Assembly: GCA_030765065.1 (NCBI GenBank)
Contig: CM060978.1
Location: 114,557,692-114,621,691, forward strand
From: Deroplatys truncata
Taxonomy: Eukaryota > Arthropoda > Insecta > Mantodea > Mantidae
DNA: 64,000 nucleotides
Reading direction: 5' to 3'
How positions within the stretch are numbered: the stretch's first letter is position 1; each line of letters opens with the position of its first letter. The notes under the pieces are model-generated. The model searched no databases, was not told the origin of the DNA, and worked only from the letters and a program-made list of their open reading frames with translations. This document shows, piece after piece, positions 12,265 through 25,217 of the stretch. Position numbers and translations under genes: made by a program.

Positions 12265-13395
12265 AAATGTCTCTAAGGATCTTGTTTACAGCATTACACT
12301 ATTCATATATCTGTATGACAAATAAGACATATTTCTTGAATTTCGTTGAATAGCAAATTAAGTCATCCTTATTCTCATTGCATTTTGCATAGTTGGAAGT
12401 CATGAGATGGCAAAAATTTATTGCAGAAAAAAAGGCACACTAAAATATGTAATTTTGTCATAAGCTATACACGTAGCACTAAAAGTTTCCGAAATATTTC
12501 AATTACATCTTTTAGGTACTTCCAGAATGGACTCTGATGTGACTTCTAAGGGATATCTTTGAAAATATGCGACCCCCACCTCACATTGGTTGGAGCCATA
12601 GGAAACGCTTGCAATGAAGGCTTTGACTTTTCGTTTAGGTTGTTGTTGTTGTTACTCCACAGAAAAGAAATATAAAATTCTGGCGTGTTACAATCACACA
12701 ACTTTCCTTATCTATATCACATAATTTCATATTTAATCTGCAAATCACTTTTAAAGTACCTCTTTTTCTGCTTCTTGTTAATCATGATATTGTTTTCCGA
12801 ATTGGTTTCAACACACATCGAAGTAAATAGAACGCGAATACGACCGTCGAATGTTTAAACAGAAACTCACTATTGTAGGAGTATGTTGGACTTGATATTT
12901 TGGATACGTTTTGCATGACTTGATGAAAAACAATACAAGGAACATAAGATTTAAAAAGCGTGTAATTTGAAACACTGGGAAACTCCGGCAAATAGGAAAT
13001 ATCTAGTAAACGGCTAAAGCTGCAAAAAGGTGATTTTACGCAAACTAGAATATATTTGAAAAAGCTCCAAATTTTTTCTGAAGTAAGACTGTCAATCCCT
13101 TAAAGTTTTATGCTTATACTAAATTATGCAAAAATCACTCAAAATCAGTTTTTTCGCACAAAATTCAGGATATACATTTTATTTGTGTCAATGTTTCGAA
13201 CACGTACTTCAATACAATAGTTTGTCATTAAGGGGAAAATAAAATTTAACTAAAAATGTTCCATGGAAAGCATAGTTTGGAGCGAGGGGGTTTTCTTGAA
13301 ATTTTTTTGTCCGTCCTTGGAAGATGCTGAACCATAATGCCACGTTTGACATTTATCGGACTTATCATTTATGAATTATGCTGTTCAAACTACAC
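12265..13395. repeat. Old TTACTTTCTCTAC-family copies, diverged
   Basis: 12,265-12,560 resembles the middle of the element in plus orientation. 13,015-13,390 resembles its 5' half in minus orientation (it includes 'tagtttggagcgaggggg', 'cattccttgg' and 'gttatgctgttc'-type blocks). Both are too diverged to delimit. Confidence 0.5.
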
Positions 13396-13404
13396 ACATA
13401 TATT

Positions 13405-14195
13405 CCGACACGGGTAGCCGAGGTCGCTAAGGCATGGACTCTAGAACGGAAGGTCTGAGGTTCAAATCCTACCAGGACCGTCATCCCTGACTGAAGATTT
13501 TCTCCAGGTTTTTCTCAGTCCTCATAACTGGCAAATACCGGGGAGGTACCGCTAAATTGGGCCTGGAACGTTAACTTCCCAGATTTCCTTTACCAATTAT
13601 TATTTCATTTCATATTGTGACGTATGCGCACACGTCTCTTTGGTCACCTACATTCGAGATGGCGGTTGTAGTTTAGGTGGGGATTAGCAGTTTAGGTGGG
13701 GGTAGGTTAGTTGGCGTCCCCCACGCTTTTTGAAGCGTGGCTTGGGGCTGAGAGTCAGTTAGTAGTCAACCAAACCAGACGTGTATTCGCTCTCTCCGTG
13801 CAGGAATGCATGGCGGCCTCGCCCGACAGGCATGGAACTAAGATGGGGTATGTAGTAAGTTTTATCTAATAAATATTGTGCCATCCAAATCTTTATTGTC
13901 TTATTTATGATAGTGTAAAGCTCCTTCTACCTATTTTGAGCCATGTAAGTGTCCTTTTGCCAGTATTCAATAATATTTCTGCACTTTCACTTTAGCTGCG
14001 TCCCTAGTCGTTGCCTCGCCTTATTTAAATTATTACAATTTGTTAACTACCGGTTACCTCTCTAGCGAGTGCTCTGCCCCTTGAGCGTGTTTGATTGGAG
14101 GCTGCGACAATATGTATATATCATCAGTATCCAACGCCTGTAGTGTCGTATGCGGTAAGAATGGGCATTAAGCACAGCTATAAATAGACAATTTT
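13405..14195 (+). repeat. tRNA-derived SINE split by a solo LTR
   Basis: The head has an A-box-like 'gtagccgaggtcgctaagg' and a B box 'ggttcaaatcc' at about 13,461. The body to 13,615 matches the SINE at 22,812. The SINE's 3' tail ('catcagtatccaacgcc...gcattaagcac') resumes at 14,117, after the inserted LTR. Confidence 0.8.
13616..14109 (+). mobile_element. Solo LTR inside a SINE
   Basis: It begins TGTGACG and ends GCGACA. It is flanked by 4-bp direct copies 'atat' (13,612-13,615 and 14,110-14,113), and contains AATAAA at about 13,868. The SINE copy at 22.8-23.0 kb gives the empty site. This is the product of LTR-LTR recombination of a retrotransposon; no internal region remains. Confidence 0.8.
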
Positions 14196-14589
14196 TTCTA
14201 AAAATCCTCTTTTGGGCGTTCAGTGGACCTCAACACCTCAGGTAAGGTTACATAAATTACAGGAAAAGAAAACGTAAACGGATCTTATTTAGAATGGTAT
14301 GATATACAATGTAAAACATTTTCTTTATTTGACATTTTATTCAAACGCTGCAGATGTGAGCAGGATTTATCATTAAAATATTTAAATTCATTGTTAGGCT
14401 AATTCTACACATCGCGTGAGGAGTTTTCTGGATTCTAACATTTTAGTTTCCGTTATATATGTAAGTTTTGCTATATTTTTTCTTATGTTGTAATAAAGTC
14501 ATTACTAGTGCATGCTAAATAATTGAACAAAGAGAGAAAGATGCGCCTAGCGTAACACCAGAAGCTATTCAAACGCTATTAATAATTAA

Positions 14590-15140
14590 CAACTCAGATT
14601 ATTTTTCTCGATCGTTGCAGACTGTGTGCCATTTCCAAAATGTTTACATTGCTGTGTGGGTGGGGAATATATGTATTTAACAGTTTCGCCTCTATTTCGT
14701 TGAATATTAATATCAGAGGTTTTTGTATTATATGAAAACTGTGGCCGCTTTACGTTGTCAATTAAGTACGAGAGGAAAGAGGCGATACAAAAGTTTAATA
14801 TTTCATCTACTACGGGCAACAAAACACTACTAGATCATTTCCTAATTATTTGAAGCTAAAATATACCTACAGACCATACAACATTCCCAGAATTTGGAAA
14901 ACTGTTGGCGGAGGGTGTAAAGATAACCAGATACAGAACATCTGCCGATATTTTATTGGCATTTCGATGATATCAGGGTATATTTCGCCTGTTATTAGAA
15001 TTATCACAAGAACTTTACGAAATAACAGTTATAATTATGTAAAGGAGAGGATTCAGTATAAAATAATGTAGATCATTGTACAATAATTTCACAAGGAATA
15101 CAGAAGAGGAGATAAATTCATTAGGTCCAGATTTAGAAAG
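14590..15140 (+). repeat. Diverged dispersed repeat, copy 2
   Basis: Partner of 170-745 in the same orientation. The ORFs here (14,586-14,822 minus; 14,850-15,071 plus) have no recognisable motif and are not called. Confidence 0.5.
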
Positions 15141-17400
15141 CCATCCGCGTTACGTCGGGTAAATCACTAGTGCAATATACGGACTACTTCTTTATTGGTA
15201 ACTGGCGGATAAAGTCGTGCGAGAGTTTACATATTAGAATTGTTATTCTTTTTCTTATTTTAATAGTATATCTGCACAGAAGGATTTCCACAGATATTGT
15301 GAGAATATCGGTGATGTGTAAACCAGTGGTGTGGCGTCTGAGAAGACAGGGTAGACAATGCAATTCCTACATCTTGAAAGAAATATTATTTTAGCTGTAG
15401 ACTCCCGTCACATTTAAATGCAATTAATGACTTTTATTGTACACAAAGACACATATCTTATGTGTCTACTTTGCTTCTGATAAAGCAAAGCTGTAAAACA
15501 ATAAGTGGCTGCATTGCTACTTACAGTTTCCTTGCTGAGCCAGCCTACAGCACCACTTGGATATGCCTCCCTTCAGCGGTGTTCAGAATGCTACGTGCAT
15601 GCTCTTTTTACCCCACTCTTCATATTCGGCGCCAATCTTTGACTAGCGTAGGTAGACATGTCTATGATCTACCATCTCCGTGCGAGAAAGGTGGGTGTAT
15701 ATCGCCCTCAGACATAACACTGTCTTTGAGTGTGTAAGTGTTTGTGGTAGATTTGCTAGTGTACCTGTGACTCGTAAAGCTGTATATATGGAGCGCAGAA
15801 CTTTCAACTCCGTTTTGTTTTAATGAAGCATTCATTATCAAAATGAACCTTCCAATATAAAACAGCAGTTTAAAATCTAAAATGCCTTGACCCGTCCTAG
15901 ATCATTCTCAGGAAGATGTAAAATTCCAGAGGAACTGTTACCTAAAGTACATATTTCTAAATATGTCCTAAGGAAATGCTTCGCTTGTTGCTAGTATGAT
16001 GAAGAGTCATGGAGAGTCAATAAGCTAAAACTACGAAGCCCACCAAAATAGAAGGCTGTATTTAAAATGTAGATATGCTTTATGTGTTAGGAAGAAGCAG
16101 GATTGAACACTGTCTGAAACCTTTCTAGCAAGCAATGACAATGTGACGTATTTATCGATGCTATTCTTCAGCAGTACTAACTACGTATACCTACATGTGT
16201 TGAGAAAGAATGTCAACTCTTTCTTACTCTACGCTACTGTCTGCAACCCATTGTAACATCCACGCACTACTAAATGTTTGCTGGAGAGAGATCAACTAAT
16301 TCGATGCACAACACGTATCTGCGGACAATCGGATTGCAATCAATATTTTGGGAATATTTATTTTTTTACACTACTGTCACATACCTGTGCACCTTGCGAC
16401 CACCTAGGACAGACGGAAGAAATTTGGAAACCATTAGGAAAACTAATAAGCGCCCGAAAACTACTAATAGTTATTTGGATAACTATACTTATTTCAAGAA
16501 GAAATATGTTCTAGATGATAAAAATTACCACACAGAATTCAATTCCCATAAACTGCAACACCTAATATATAGCCAAACCCAAACATAATATCAACAACAA
16601 GACATACTTTCTATTCATCAAACCCTTCCTTTTTAACATCAACATATTCACCTCAGACGCATCTGATGTTACCTTATCAAGTTATTACAAAACATTGAAG
16701 ACAAAAGGTGGGTTTCAGAACGGATGTGTGCAGTTTTGTGACCGTGCTCGCATGCTATTTTTTCTTCGGAGAGATATCTGTAGTATGTCACCGCCCTTAG
16801 ATTTGGAAATAAGCTAGGAAGCAGTAAGTTTCAAGCTCCTATATGAGTTCTACTACACACGTTACGAAATCGTACTATGTGCTGGATTCATGTAAGCAAT
16901 GCTGATTTTTACATGACAAATACTGTGTTCTTTTCCAAATCCAATTATGACATCTCTCGTGCTCCAAGCTCAACTAAATCGGCACACATGCACTTTACTA
17001 CGGGAGAAAACCTTTTCTCCTTTCTTTCCGTTAATACAGCAGAACCGTGTGGTATTATCAAATAACACATATAGAGGAATGTGGTGGGGTCATTAATAAT
17101 AGTTGTTATTAAACTACATATCTGTGTTTGATGTCTTTATTTCAGTCTTGCTAGGTGCAACACAAGTGTAAAATTCCAAATTAAATTTAATATATGCCGA
17201 GTTACATTAATATTAAATGTGCTCAATATTTCAACCAAGCAGTATGGGGTAATAATTCTTGAAATTTTTCCATCTTACACTAATTCACGACTTAGTGAGA
17301 ATTTTAAAAATCTTTCTCTTCCCTCTATCGTTTATTAGTGGGTATACAAACTATTCTTACGGAATCTTATTTTTCTGTCTACATTTTAATGAGATACACC
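15141..17400. other. No confident gene
   Basis: AT-rich sequence. At 16,240-16,510 two overlapping plus frames carry a peptide with paired Cys ('CAPCDHLGQTEE') that faintly recalls the C-terminal zinc-knuckle region of non-LTR reverse transcriptases. It is too short and frameshifted to call. Confidence 0.35.
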
Positions 17401-17419
17401 TTTGCAGGAATAGCTGCAT

Positions 17420-17695
17420 TGCACATTTCGTTACAGATATAAAGGGAATGCCGATAGTCAAATGTTTAAGAATTGGAACTATGCTAACCTTTAATTTCCA
17501 TACCCTTTCCATGCAATTACAAGAAACAAGTGAATATCGACGACTTGTACCTACAAGACGATGTGTAATAAAATCATCTCCGCAAATACTTATCTCGATT
17601 GACATGAACTAGAGAGAAGAATAGCCTTTTGTAAGAATAATTCGTTGACGAATGGGTAGAGAAAATCACGTGAATGTAACGCATCGTGATTGTTT
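17420..17695 (+). repeat. TTACTTTCTCTAC-family repeat, 3' end
   Basis: The order of blocks and the ending 'gtagagaaaatcacgtgaatgtaacgcatc' (about 17,660-17,690) match the 3' end at 12,000. Confidence 0.6.
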
Positions 17696-18261
17696 TTCTC
17701 TCTTTTGTTTAGCTGGATTTGGGAGCCACTTCTTCAATGTCTCTGTCTACGTTCACAGCTAATTTTACACCTAATTTTTGTTTTCGAGTTGGTCCATATG
17801 GTTTGAGGCGTCACTATAAACTAGTTTCAGTGATCGTCATCATTATTGTCCTATATGTTGCCCGTTATATTTTTCCCCACATTTACGAAACTCAAAATGG
17901 CATCTTATTGGCTACCTAATGTAAAGCGGTTGGGTTAACCTAATTTTGTGCTGAGGTATTGCTTCATTAAACAAAGTACTTTTTCTTATGCTCAGGGATT
18001 GGTGCAGTATACAGCTTTTTGTAACGCTCCCAGAGAATATTAATGGCATGGAATTAACCCTGCGGAAGCACAGAGTTTAGGAGTTTCGTCAATTTAGTCC
18101 CCAAACGCCTCATTAATTGATTCCAAGGGGCTTTCAGCCGCGAGGAGAGCTGGAAAATCCGTGGCAGTTGACAGCTCGGAAGATGTTAACTTATACTTGG
18201 GCAGTTGTAACGGTTACTGCAATGTCGCACAAAAATAGGAGTTCTGCACCCGCTGTAATCC

Positions 18262-18420
18262 TAAATATTTTAGTAGGATAGTGGTCAGCATGCTGACTCC
18301 TTAATTCGTGTCATGGGTTCTATTTCGGGCTTGGGAAATTTTCTATTCTTCCTGCACCGGAGAAGTATAGACGACAGTTTGTACATTGTGTGTTTCAGAA
18401 ATATCAGCAATAAATGCTTT
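18262..18420 (+). repeat. Short tRNA-like SINE
   Basis: The A-box-like 'gatagtggtcagcatgc' (about 18,278) and B-box-like 'gggttctatttc' (about 18,315) are about 40 nt apart, the spacing of a tRNA-derived head. The tail is diverged. It is not a functional tRNA because the stems cannot be drawn. Confidence 0.45.
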
Positions 18421-18534
18421 GTTTAAAAAATCTTGGTGGTGCACGCTCTCGACTCACCACCACTATTTCACAGATAACAATTATATATGATAGCACCCAT
18501 ATAAAACATAATTCTTCTATCCATCTTACATTCC

Positions 18535-18834
18535 GCTACTCTAAAGGTTAAAATACGGCTTGCTTTTGCTTCTCGGAAGCCTCTCCGGTATTGTTAACTC
18601 CACATGAAATGAAACGATTTCATTCCGTGTCATGTCAATTTTCATTGGCTGATGTGATGCGCTCACTGGTGCAATGTGAAACTTCAACGACGCATTGTTT
18701 ATTCTCGAAAATGGCTGATTTTTCATCTTGCGCCAATGAACATGCCACTTCAGCCAATGAAAGCAAATAACTCTGCGTGAGGTTAACAATACCTGAGAAG
18801 GAAAGGCAAGCCTCATTTTAACATTTGGAGTAGC
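18535..18834. mobile_element. MITE with long terminal inverted repeats
   Basis: 300 bp with ~55-bp imperfect inverted ends: GCTACTCTAAAGGTTAAAAT at the left, and its complement (ATTTTAACATTTGGAGTAGC) at the right. It has no coding capacity. I see no clear target duplication, and its superfamily is unknown. Confidence 0.75.
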
Positions 18835-19025
18835 ACAAAATTTGTAGACAACGAACGTCCTTTAAACTGCACCGCCGTTCCCTTATCAGTATAAAAGTAT
18901 CTGTCTGGAAAACGATTTCAAATTGGTCTATTCGGTCTTAGTCATATTTATTCCTTCATGGTTACATGTAAGATGGGGAAAGGAAAGTTTGCTGCTTCAA
19001 ATCTTTTTCTGTCATGAACTCATGT

Positions 19026-19028
<3 letters not shown>

Positions 19029-19064
<36 letters not shown>
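19029..19064. repeat. (GA)n microsatellite
   Basis: Uninterrupted GA dinucleotides. Confidence 0.9.
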
Positions 19065-19066
<2 letters not shown>

Positions 19067-19347
19067 CGAAGAGTAAGAATCGCAGATTAATAATGTTAAT
19101 ACATGACGACCAATCTAGACTTTTGCGCGGGAAAACTGCAAAACAAGTGTTTCGCAAACGACTAATGCTGCAAAAAATTTACTTAATATTATTCGTATAT
19201 TTCAATGAACTTGAAATGTTGCTGTAGTAGTAAGGCTTTGCCCATCTCTTATGACTTTCCAATTAGTTATACAACATTACATAGAATTGAATCTGAATGA
19301 AAAGAGCTCCACAGGCTATTGCTATACACAGAAAATTCAAGGTATAC

Positions 19348-19492
19348 ATTTTTACTTTCTTTACTACATACATACAAGTAGAGGAAGTATTGAATTCTAC
19401 TAAAATATTATATATTGAGATTTAATACATTATACGGAGATATAAACTTTGAGGCCTTCTGAATCCAGAAAAAAATACATTTTAGAAAAAGC

Positions 19493-19550
<58 letters not shown>

Positions 19551-19800
19551 TGAGTAGCATGACAAAAACGAAATGTCGGATAAATACCAAACTTGGTATT
19601 TAAGTCCAGTGCCCCAAACTATCCTTTACATGAAATCTTTTATTTTCTGAAAAATGGCTCTCACGATTTTGATTAAAATAAAAAAATATATAAACACATT
19701 CACATGATAGATAAAATGCATATTATAAATTTTCTGGGAAAGCTGTTTTTCATGTATAGTATTAGTTGATTGGGGGGGGGGGCGGTTTCGTGAGAATCCT
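19348..19800 (+). repeat. TTACTTTCTCTAC-family repeat, 5' part
   Basis: It starts 'tttttactttctttactac' and has (TG)n(AG)n at 19,493-19,540, then 'ggtatttaag.tcag' and 'atggctctcacgatttt' blocks. It breaks off near a G10 run at 19,771. Confidence 0.65.
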
Positions 19801-20009
19801 CGCATTGCATCCCTGAAAGATACGAAGTTTGGTATTCATTCGTTTTTGGTTTTTGAGCTACACACTAACACACGAAACCTTTTTCTAACTAGTTCCATTG
19901 AAAATACCTTGGAGCGCGTATTTCCGGTGAAACTTAGATATCCAATTTTTGATGAACCATCTAAGAAAGGTAACTGGTAGAGAAATAAAATTAACCTATA
20001 CATGTATAG

Positions 20010-20513
20010 GCTGTACAACGGAGGGGGACACCTCGCGCAATGTGACTTACATAGATTTATTGTGGCTAACACCCCCGAGGAGGAAGGGATGAAGTGAAGT
20101 AACTACAGGAGGCTACAGGCCACAGAGACGCGCGGAAGTCCCTAGCAGTTCCAGACTCGAAGAACCGTCGCATTGCTGGAGCTGCCTAGATAGAGCGATG
20201 AGCGATCTGTCGATCAAGCAGTTCTCTATTGTTCAGGGAGTACTCTTTCTTTTGAGCAAGCATTCGCGCTATCTGTCGGGCATCGCCATACGCCACGAAA
20301 CTAGAAGCACACCTGAAAGATGAGAAGAAAACGTAATGGAAGGTAAGTGATGGAAAGGAAATCGTGATAGACGAGAAACCACCCTAGCATTCGCCTACCG
20401 AGCATGAAAAACCACGAAAATCCCAAATTCATAGTGGGCGGTTGACGGGAATCGAACCCGGGAGCTCCCGAATACGAGCCTCACATGTTACCGCAGAGCC
20501 ATCTCGCTCGGTA
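20010..20513 (-). repeat. tRNA-derived SINE, ~500 bp
   Basis: The minus-strand head at 20,513 has an A box (GAGATGGCTCTGCGGTAACA) and a B box (GGTTCGATTCCC). The body is shared with 31,977-32,262, and the head is shared with 32,742. It is one of the better-preserved copies. Confidence 0.8.
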
Positions 20514-21440
20514 AAATTGAGCTAATAATGGCAGTGGTTTTTAATGTTAAAGTCGCCGATAGGACCGCAGGAGTTTAAGGTGGCTAATAAATGAAACCAA
20601 ATTGAAAAACCCCTGAGAAGGTTCCCCTAGTTATTGTAACACCTACTGTAAACAATGTAATATACCGCCCCGCAATTCTCGAACCTGCAAAATAATGAAG
20701 TTTAAAATTAAGAAATTAAAAAATAACCAGGTATAATATACTGAATTCCACTGATGATACTTTTCAAACGAATAATGAAACAAAGAAATAGGGATGAAGA
20801 GTTTATGTGTGAAAATAGCGATTTTAAGGTAATTATACCCAGAATACTTACCTATTAGAATATAAACCGGCAATAAATTACCCACTCGATTTATTTTTAG
20901 AACCTGCACTAACAGAATTTAACTATAGCGTTGGCTTTAACAAAGTACATTCATTTTTTGCAGTAATCTAAAACAACAATTGATAATGTTATTTTCGATG
21001 CGTTTCATGAACCGGCCTGCTGTGTGCTTTAACATAAATGTTCCTAATTTTTGGTAAAAATACACCTTCCAAAGATTAGAAGACGCAGTTTTGTACTTTA
21101 TTATTATTTTCTTTTTTTAATTCTGGCCTTGTAAAATATAAAATAATAGAATTCATGATATGGTTTCTAAATGGTTATACACTATTACTTTTGTATAACA
21201 AGTTTATCTAATAAACACTGACATACATTATTCATGTTACGTTAATCATAATAACATTTCAACTAGAAATAACCAATTTAAACAATATAACCTTAGTTGC
21301 ATGTACAACACGGAGAAGATGCTCGCATACCGCAAGTCAATTTTTGTTATTACCAATGAAACCATAAGGTAAAAAAGAAGAATTGCGTAATCACAGTAGT
21401 ACCTGGGAATATTTAGAGATGTAAAACGATTATTTTGAAA
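20514..21440. other. No gene recognised
   Basis: AT-rich spacer. A minus ORF (20,643-20,909) has no recognisable motif. Confidence 0.4.
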
Positions 21441-21910
21441 CGGCTAATGCTACAAAAGCTAATGATATAAATTGCATATTTCAAGTAGCTCTACATTCTC
21501 GTGAAGTACTCCTATTTCTTATGGTTTACCAGTTATACGAAATTATACAAAATTCTTTTAGACTGAGGACTTCGTGGGATATTTACAGAAAATTGAGGAT
21601 ATGTATTTAATTAGTCATGAAAATGTCTCCAACAAATATAATTTTAATAAAAATCGTTAGTTTTATTTTTGTTGAGAAAATCAAAATAGTGAAGCTTTTT
21701 GCATGTAAAGGATAGTTTGGGGAGGGGAATGTTTGTTATATGCTTGAACAGTGTCCGACTGAAATATGGCAGCCAGTCACTCACCCTGACCTTTTACTAA
21801 AATTGCTTCTTTTGGGCTTATTGGACCTCAAAATACATCAAATCTGGATACATTTCTTAGTGGAATACAATACTTCCTATATACTACAGGTGTAAAGAAA
21901 GTAAAAATGC
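21440..21910 (-). repeat. TTACTTTCTCTAC-family repeat, 5' half, minus
   Basis: It ends 'gtaaagaaagtaaaaatg', the inverse of the family start. The 'atgtaaaggatagtttgggg' block at about 21,703 is a landmark. Confidence 0.65.
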
Positions 21911-22742
21911 TTATGCACCTTCATAAGAATGATTAATGTTTGCTATCCCGCTCCAAGGTTAGCTATGTACTTCCCTAACACCATTAGAGTAATTGACTAG
22001 CAAACAACACTGATGTTTTGAGATCGTGCAGCATATCGCCAGACCCGAACGCTCCAGACCGTGCAGGTAATGACGTAAGACTGCGAGTTTCTGTTCTAGC
22101 CGACTGATCACAAACTTTCACTTAATGCCGGTGTTTTACCGTGCACATTGTACTCGGTCACGTGCTCCTTTGCACGTACTCCTCCGCGGCAAAGGCACTA
22201 CATCGACCTTGAATTACTACTCTAGAATACCACAACTCATGATGAGCTGTCCCTATACGTCATATGCTGCCTCAAGTCAGAAAGTCTTGGCACGTTTGTG
22301 TAAAATCTCCCGGCATCGCCCGTTGAAGTACGGTACGATATCGAATTGTGAGCAGAAAGGCAATCTAGAGATCAGGGTTCTTGTACAGCCGATGTTCGTC
22401 ATGATGAGTTGAATAAATATGCTAACTTTTGAGACTATAACATAAACATATCACTAAAAAGTTTATTTCTTTAGCATGCAAGTAAAAAACAACAAAAAGT
22501 TCTTCAAAATGGGAATAGTGTTATAATTTTTGCTTGCCATTTTTAAAAGAATTCATAAGTAGAAACGTATTAACAGTTTTAAAATTACATAACTAACACA
22601 CAATCTTTATTATTTTCGACGAAAGCTGCATCCAAACTTGAATTTCTGCTTTTGCGATATATGCTTTTCCTAAGTTTGCGATGCAGGTTCGTTTCAGCTT
22701 TGGAAATAGCCATAACTGTTTTTAGACTACCTCTAATAATAG

Positions 22743-22808
<66 letters not shown>
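22743..22808. repeat. (TAA)n microsatellite
   Basis: About 22 TAA units, abutting a 5'-truncated SINE. Confidence 0.95.
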
Positions 22809-22811
<3 letters not shown>

Positions 22812-23020
22812 TCGACTGGGAGCTTCGCGGTTCAAATTCCGCCAAGACTATCCTTCCCGACTGAGTTTTCCTCCGGGTTTTACTCAGTCTTCAAAACTGG
22901 CAAATGCCAGGGAGGTACCCTAAACATTTCCTTCCCCAATTATCATTTCATTTCATGTACCATCAGTGTCCACCGCCTTGGTGTCGGATGCACTAAGAAA
23001 GGGCGTTAAACACTACTAAA
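22809..23020 (+). repeat. tRNA-derived SINE, 5'-truncated
   Basis: It starts within the tRNA part (B box 'ggttcaaattcc' at 22,831) and has the complete 3' body ending '...gggcgttaaacactac'. It serves as the empty-site comparison for the solo LTR at 13,616. Confidence 0.75.
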
Positions 23021-23314
23021 AATGACAACATCGATATGCATTGTGGCTGTGGTGGTGTTGTTATTGTTTGCCTTAGCACACTAAATCACTGCACGGCTTC
23101 TTCTCTTTATTCATTAATAATGAAAAAAACAATATATGCATACGTATATATACGTTGAGATTTTATTATTAGCTTGAATAATTATACATTGCCTCAGAAT
23201 TGCACTGCAAAAATCTCATGACTAGTGTTTTGCTAATTTACAGGAGAGGGAGGAAGACAGAGAAGCCTTTAATTTCTAGGTAAAATGATAAGTTTTTGAT
23301 ATCACCTAAAAAAA

Positions 23315-23690
23315 TCTGATGCGTTGCATTCACATGATTTTCTCTAAATACTATCGTTTATTATTTTCAAAGCATTCTTATAAAGCATAATTTTTATTCT
23401 TCAAGTTAATCGATATAAACGTGTACAAAAAACGTTTCACTACACATTTCGATGTAGGTACAAGAAGGACCCGTGCAGCTGAAGACTTAGTCAAATCTTT
23501 AAAAAGCGAATATCTATATGCTGGCTTTGAATTTCCATACTCTTTCAAGGACATTGCGAAAAACAATCAAAAAATGACAAAGGAATAGAAAAATTCAAAC
23601 TAATAGCAATGGATATATCGAAAATGTCTGGTCCACTGAAAGGTATTTGAAAGAAACATACATTTTTTTGTGAAATAAGCTCCTTTACTT
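23315..23690 (-). repeat. TTACTTTCTCTAC-family repeat, 3' end, minus
   Basis: It begins with the inverse of the family end ('atctgatgcgttgcattcac'), then 'atgattttctct'. It abuts the following copy nearly head to head. Confidence 0.6.
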
Positions 23691-23817
23691 TCTCTACCAC
23701 GTGCCTAGTAGGTAGAGAAGATATTGATTCCATAAAAAAATTGGATACCAAGATTTCACTGGAAATACATGTTTTGAGGCCCCCTGAATATAAAAAACCT
23801 AATTTAGAAGAAGGTCC

Positions 23818-23852
<35 letters not shown>

Positions 23853-25110
23853 TGTGAACGGCAAACTCAAAAACGAAAATTCGGATAAATACAAAAACTG
23901 GGTATTTAGGTTCAGTACCTTCCAAAAATGCGACGAAGAATTTAGAGAAAATCCCCCCACCCCAAAATACCCTTTACATGGAACATTTTTTTATTTGTTT
24001 TTATTTTCTATAAAATGGCTGTAACGATTTTTATTAAAATAGCATATATTAAAGGCATTTACATGGCAAAATAAGATGTACATTCTATGAAGTCCTCTTC
24101 ATTCAGAAAGACTATTATATAATCTTGTGTAACTGGTAAACGTTAAGCGATAGACGAAAGCGCACTGCACAAAAAATGTAGATCTCTTTAAAATACACAA
24201 TTTATTTCAAATAACTTTATCTGTGGCATCAGCCGTTTCTGAATATCCGCTATTAATGGTACGATATGTTCAATATTTTTAAAGTCCTTTAAAGTCCTGT
24301 CAACATCCAGTTGTTAGGATAAGATAGGACTAGGACTAGAAGCGAAGGAGGACATAGCACCTCGACCTACGCAGATCTTTTATACCTAGGCCTCTGACGG
24401 GGCGCCTCCGGGAGGGAGGAATGAGGTGAGAGGAGAAAGAGGGCTCCCGGATCAGGAGACACCACAGACAGAGGGCAAGGTTCCTATCATTTACAGCTTT
24501 AAATTCTCCGGGTGCTGGTTTGCGCAGCAGGCCCCTTCCCCCTGAGGACTTACCATTCCCTGGGGGGCCCGGAACACGGAGATCGCTCGCAGTCCGAGGT
24601 GACGAAGGTTTCCTTGGAGCACAATTTTCCCTGCCATGTACACGCCGACGCTTACAACCCTGAAAGAAACCAAGTAGATGAAAGGTGAAGTGAAATGAGA
24701 ATGGAGATGAAATTATGAAGGAACAGAAAATTCGGGGGATGTAATGATCCCTCTCAGCATTCGCCTGGCGACAGGAGGAACCGCCGAATAAACCCTGGGT
24801 CAGGAAGGTAGGCCACGGGAATCGAAAATATGACCTCTCGAATGCGGGCCACAGGCGTTACCGCCTGAACCATTCCGCTTCTCATGGAAACAATATGGAT
24901 TTTTAAGACAGCATATAGCGCCCAGTTTTTAAACATTTGACTATCGCTGTTCCCTTTGTACTCTAACGAAATGTGTAATGTAGCTGTTTCTGCAAGGTCT
25001 GAAGTACATCGGAAACAAACTTTCGTAAGAATAATTTGTATACCCACTAGTAAGCTATAGAGGATAGAGAAAGTCATGTGAATGTAATATATCAGATATT
25101 TTCTTACTCT
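23687..25110 (+). repeat. TTACTTTCTCTAC-family repeat interrupted by a SINE
   Basis: 5' part 23,687-24,295 ('tttactttctctaccacg' start, (TG)n at 23,818-23,850). 3' part 24,895-25,110 ('gatagagaaagtcatgtg' end). The SINE between them (24,300-24,890) sits at nearly the same place as the SINEs in the 6-kb and 9-kb copies but belongs to another subfamily. Confidence 0.7.
24300..24890 (-). repeat. tRNA-derived SINE, ~590 bp
   Basis: The minus-strand head at 24,885 has an A box (GGAATGGTTCAGGCGGTAAC) and a degenerate B box. The 3' body ('cgccccgtcag...atctgcgtaggtcga...') is shared with the internally deleted copy at 29,077-29,309. Confidence 0.8.
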
Positions 25111-25217
25111 TATGTTTAACCTGTTGTACAAAATTATACACATTGCATTGCAAATGGAGTGTTTAGTTTTAACTTTAATATAACAGGCGGAAACAGCATT
25201 TAATGTATCTTTCACTA

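Noticed and set aside
16274..16588. Candidate non-LTR retrotransposon C-terminus
   Set aside because: Faint Cys spacing only, in two overlapping frames, without an RT or endonuclease domain nearby.
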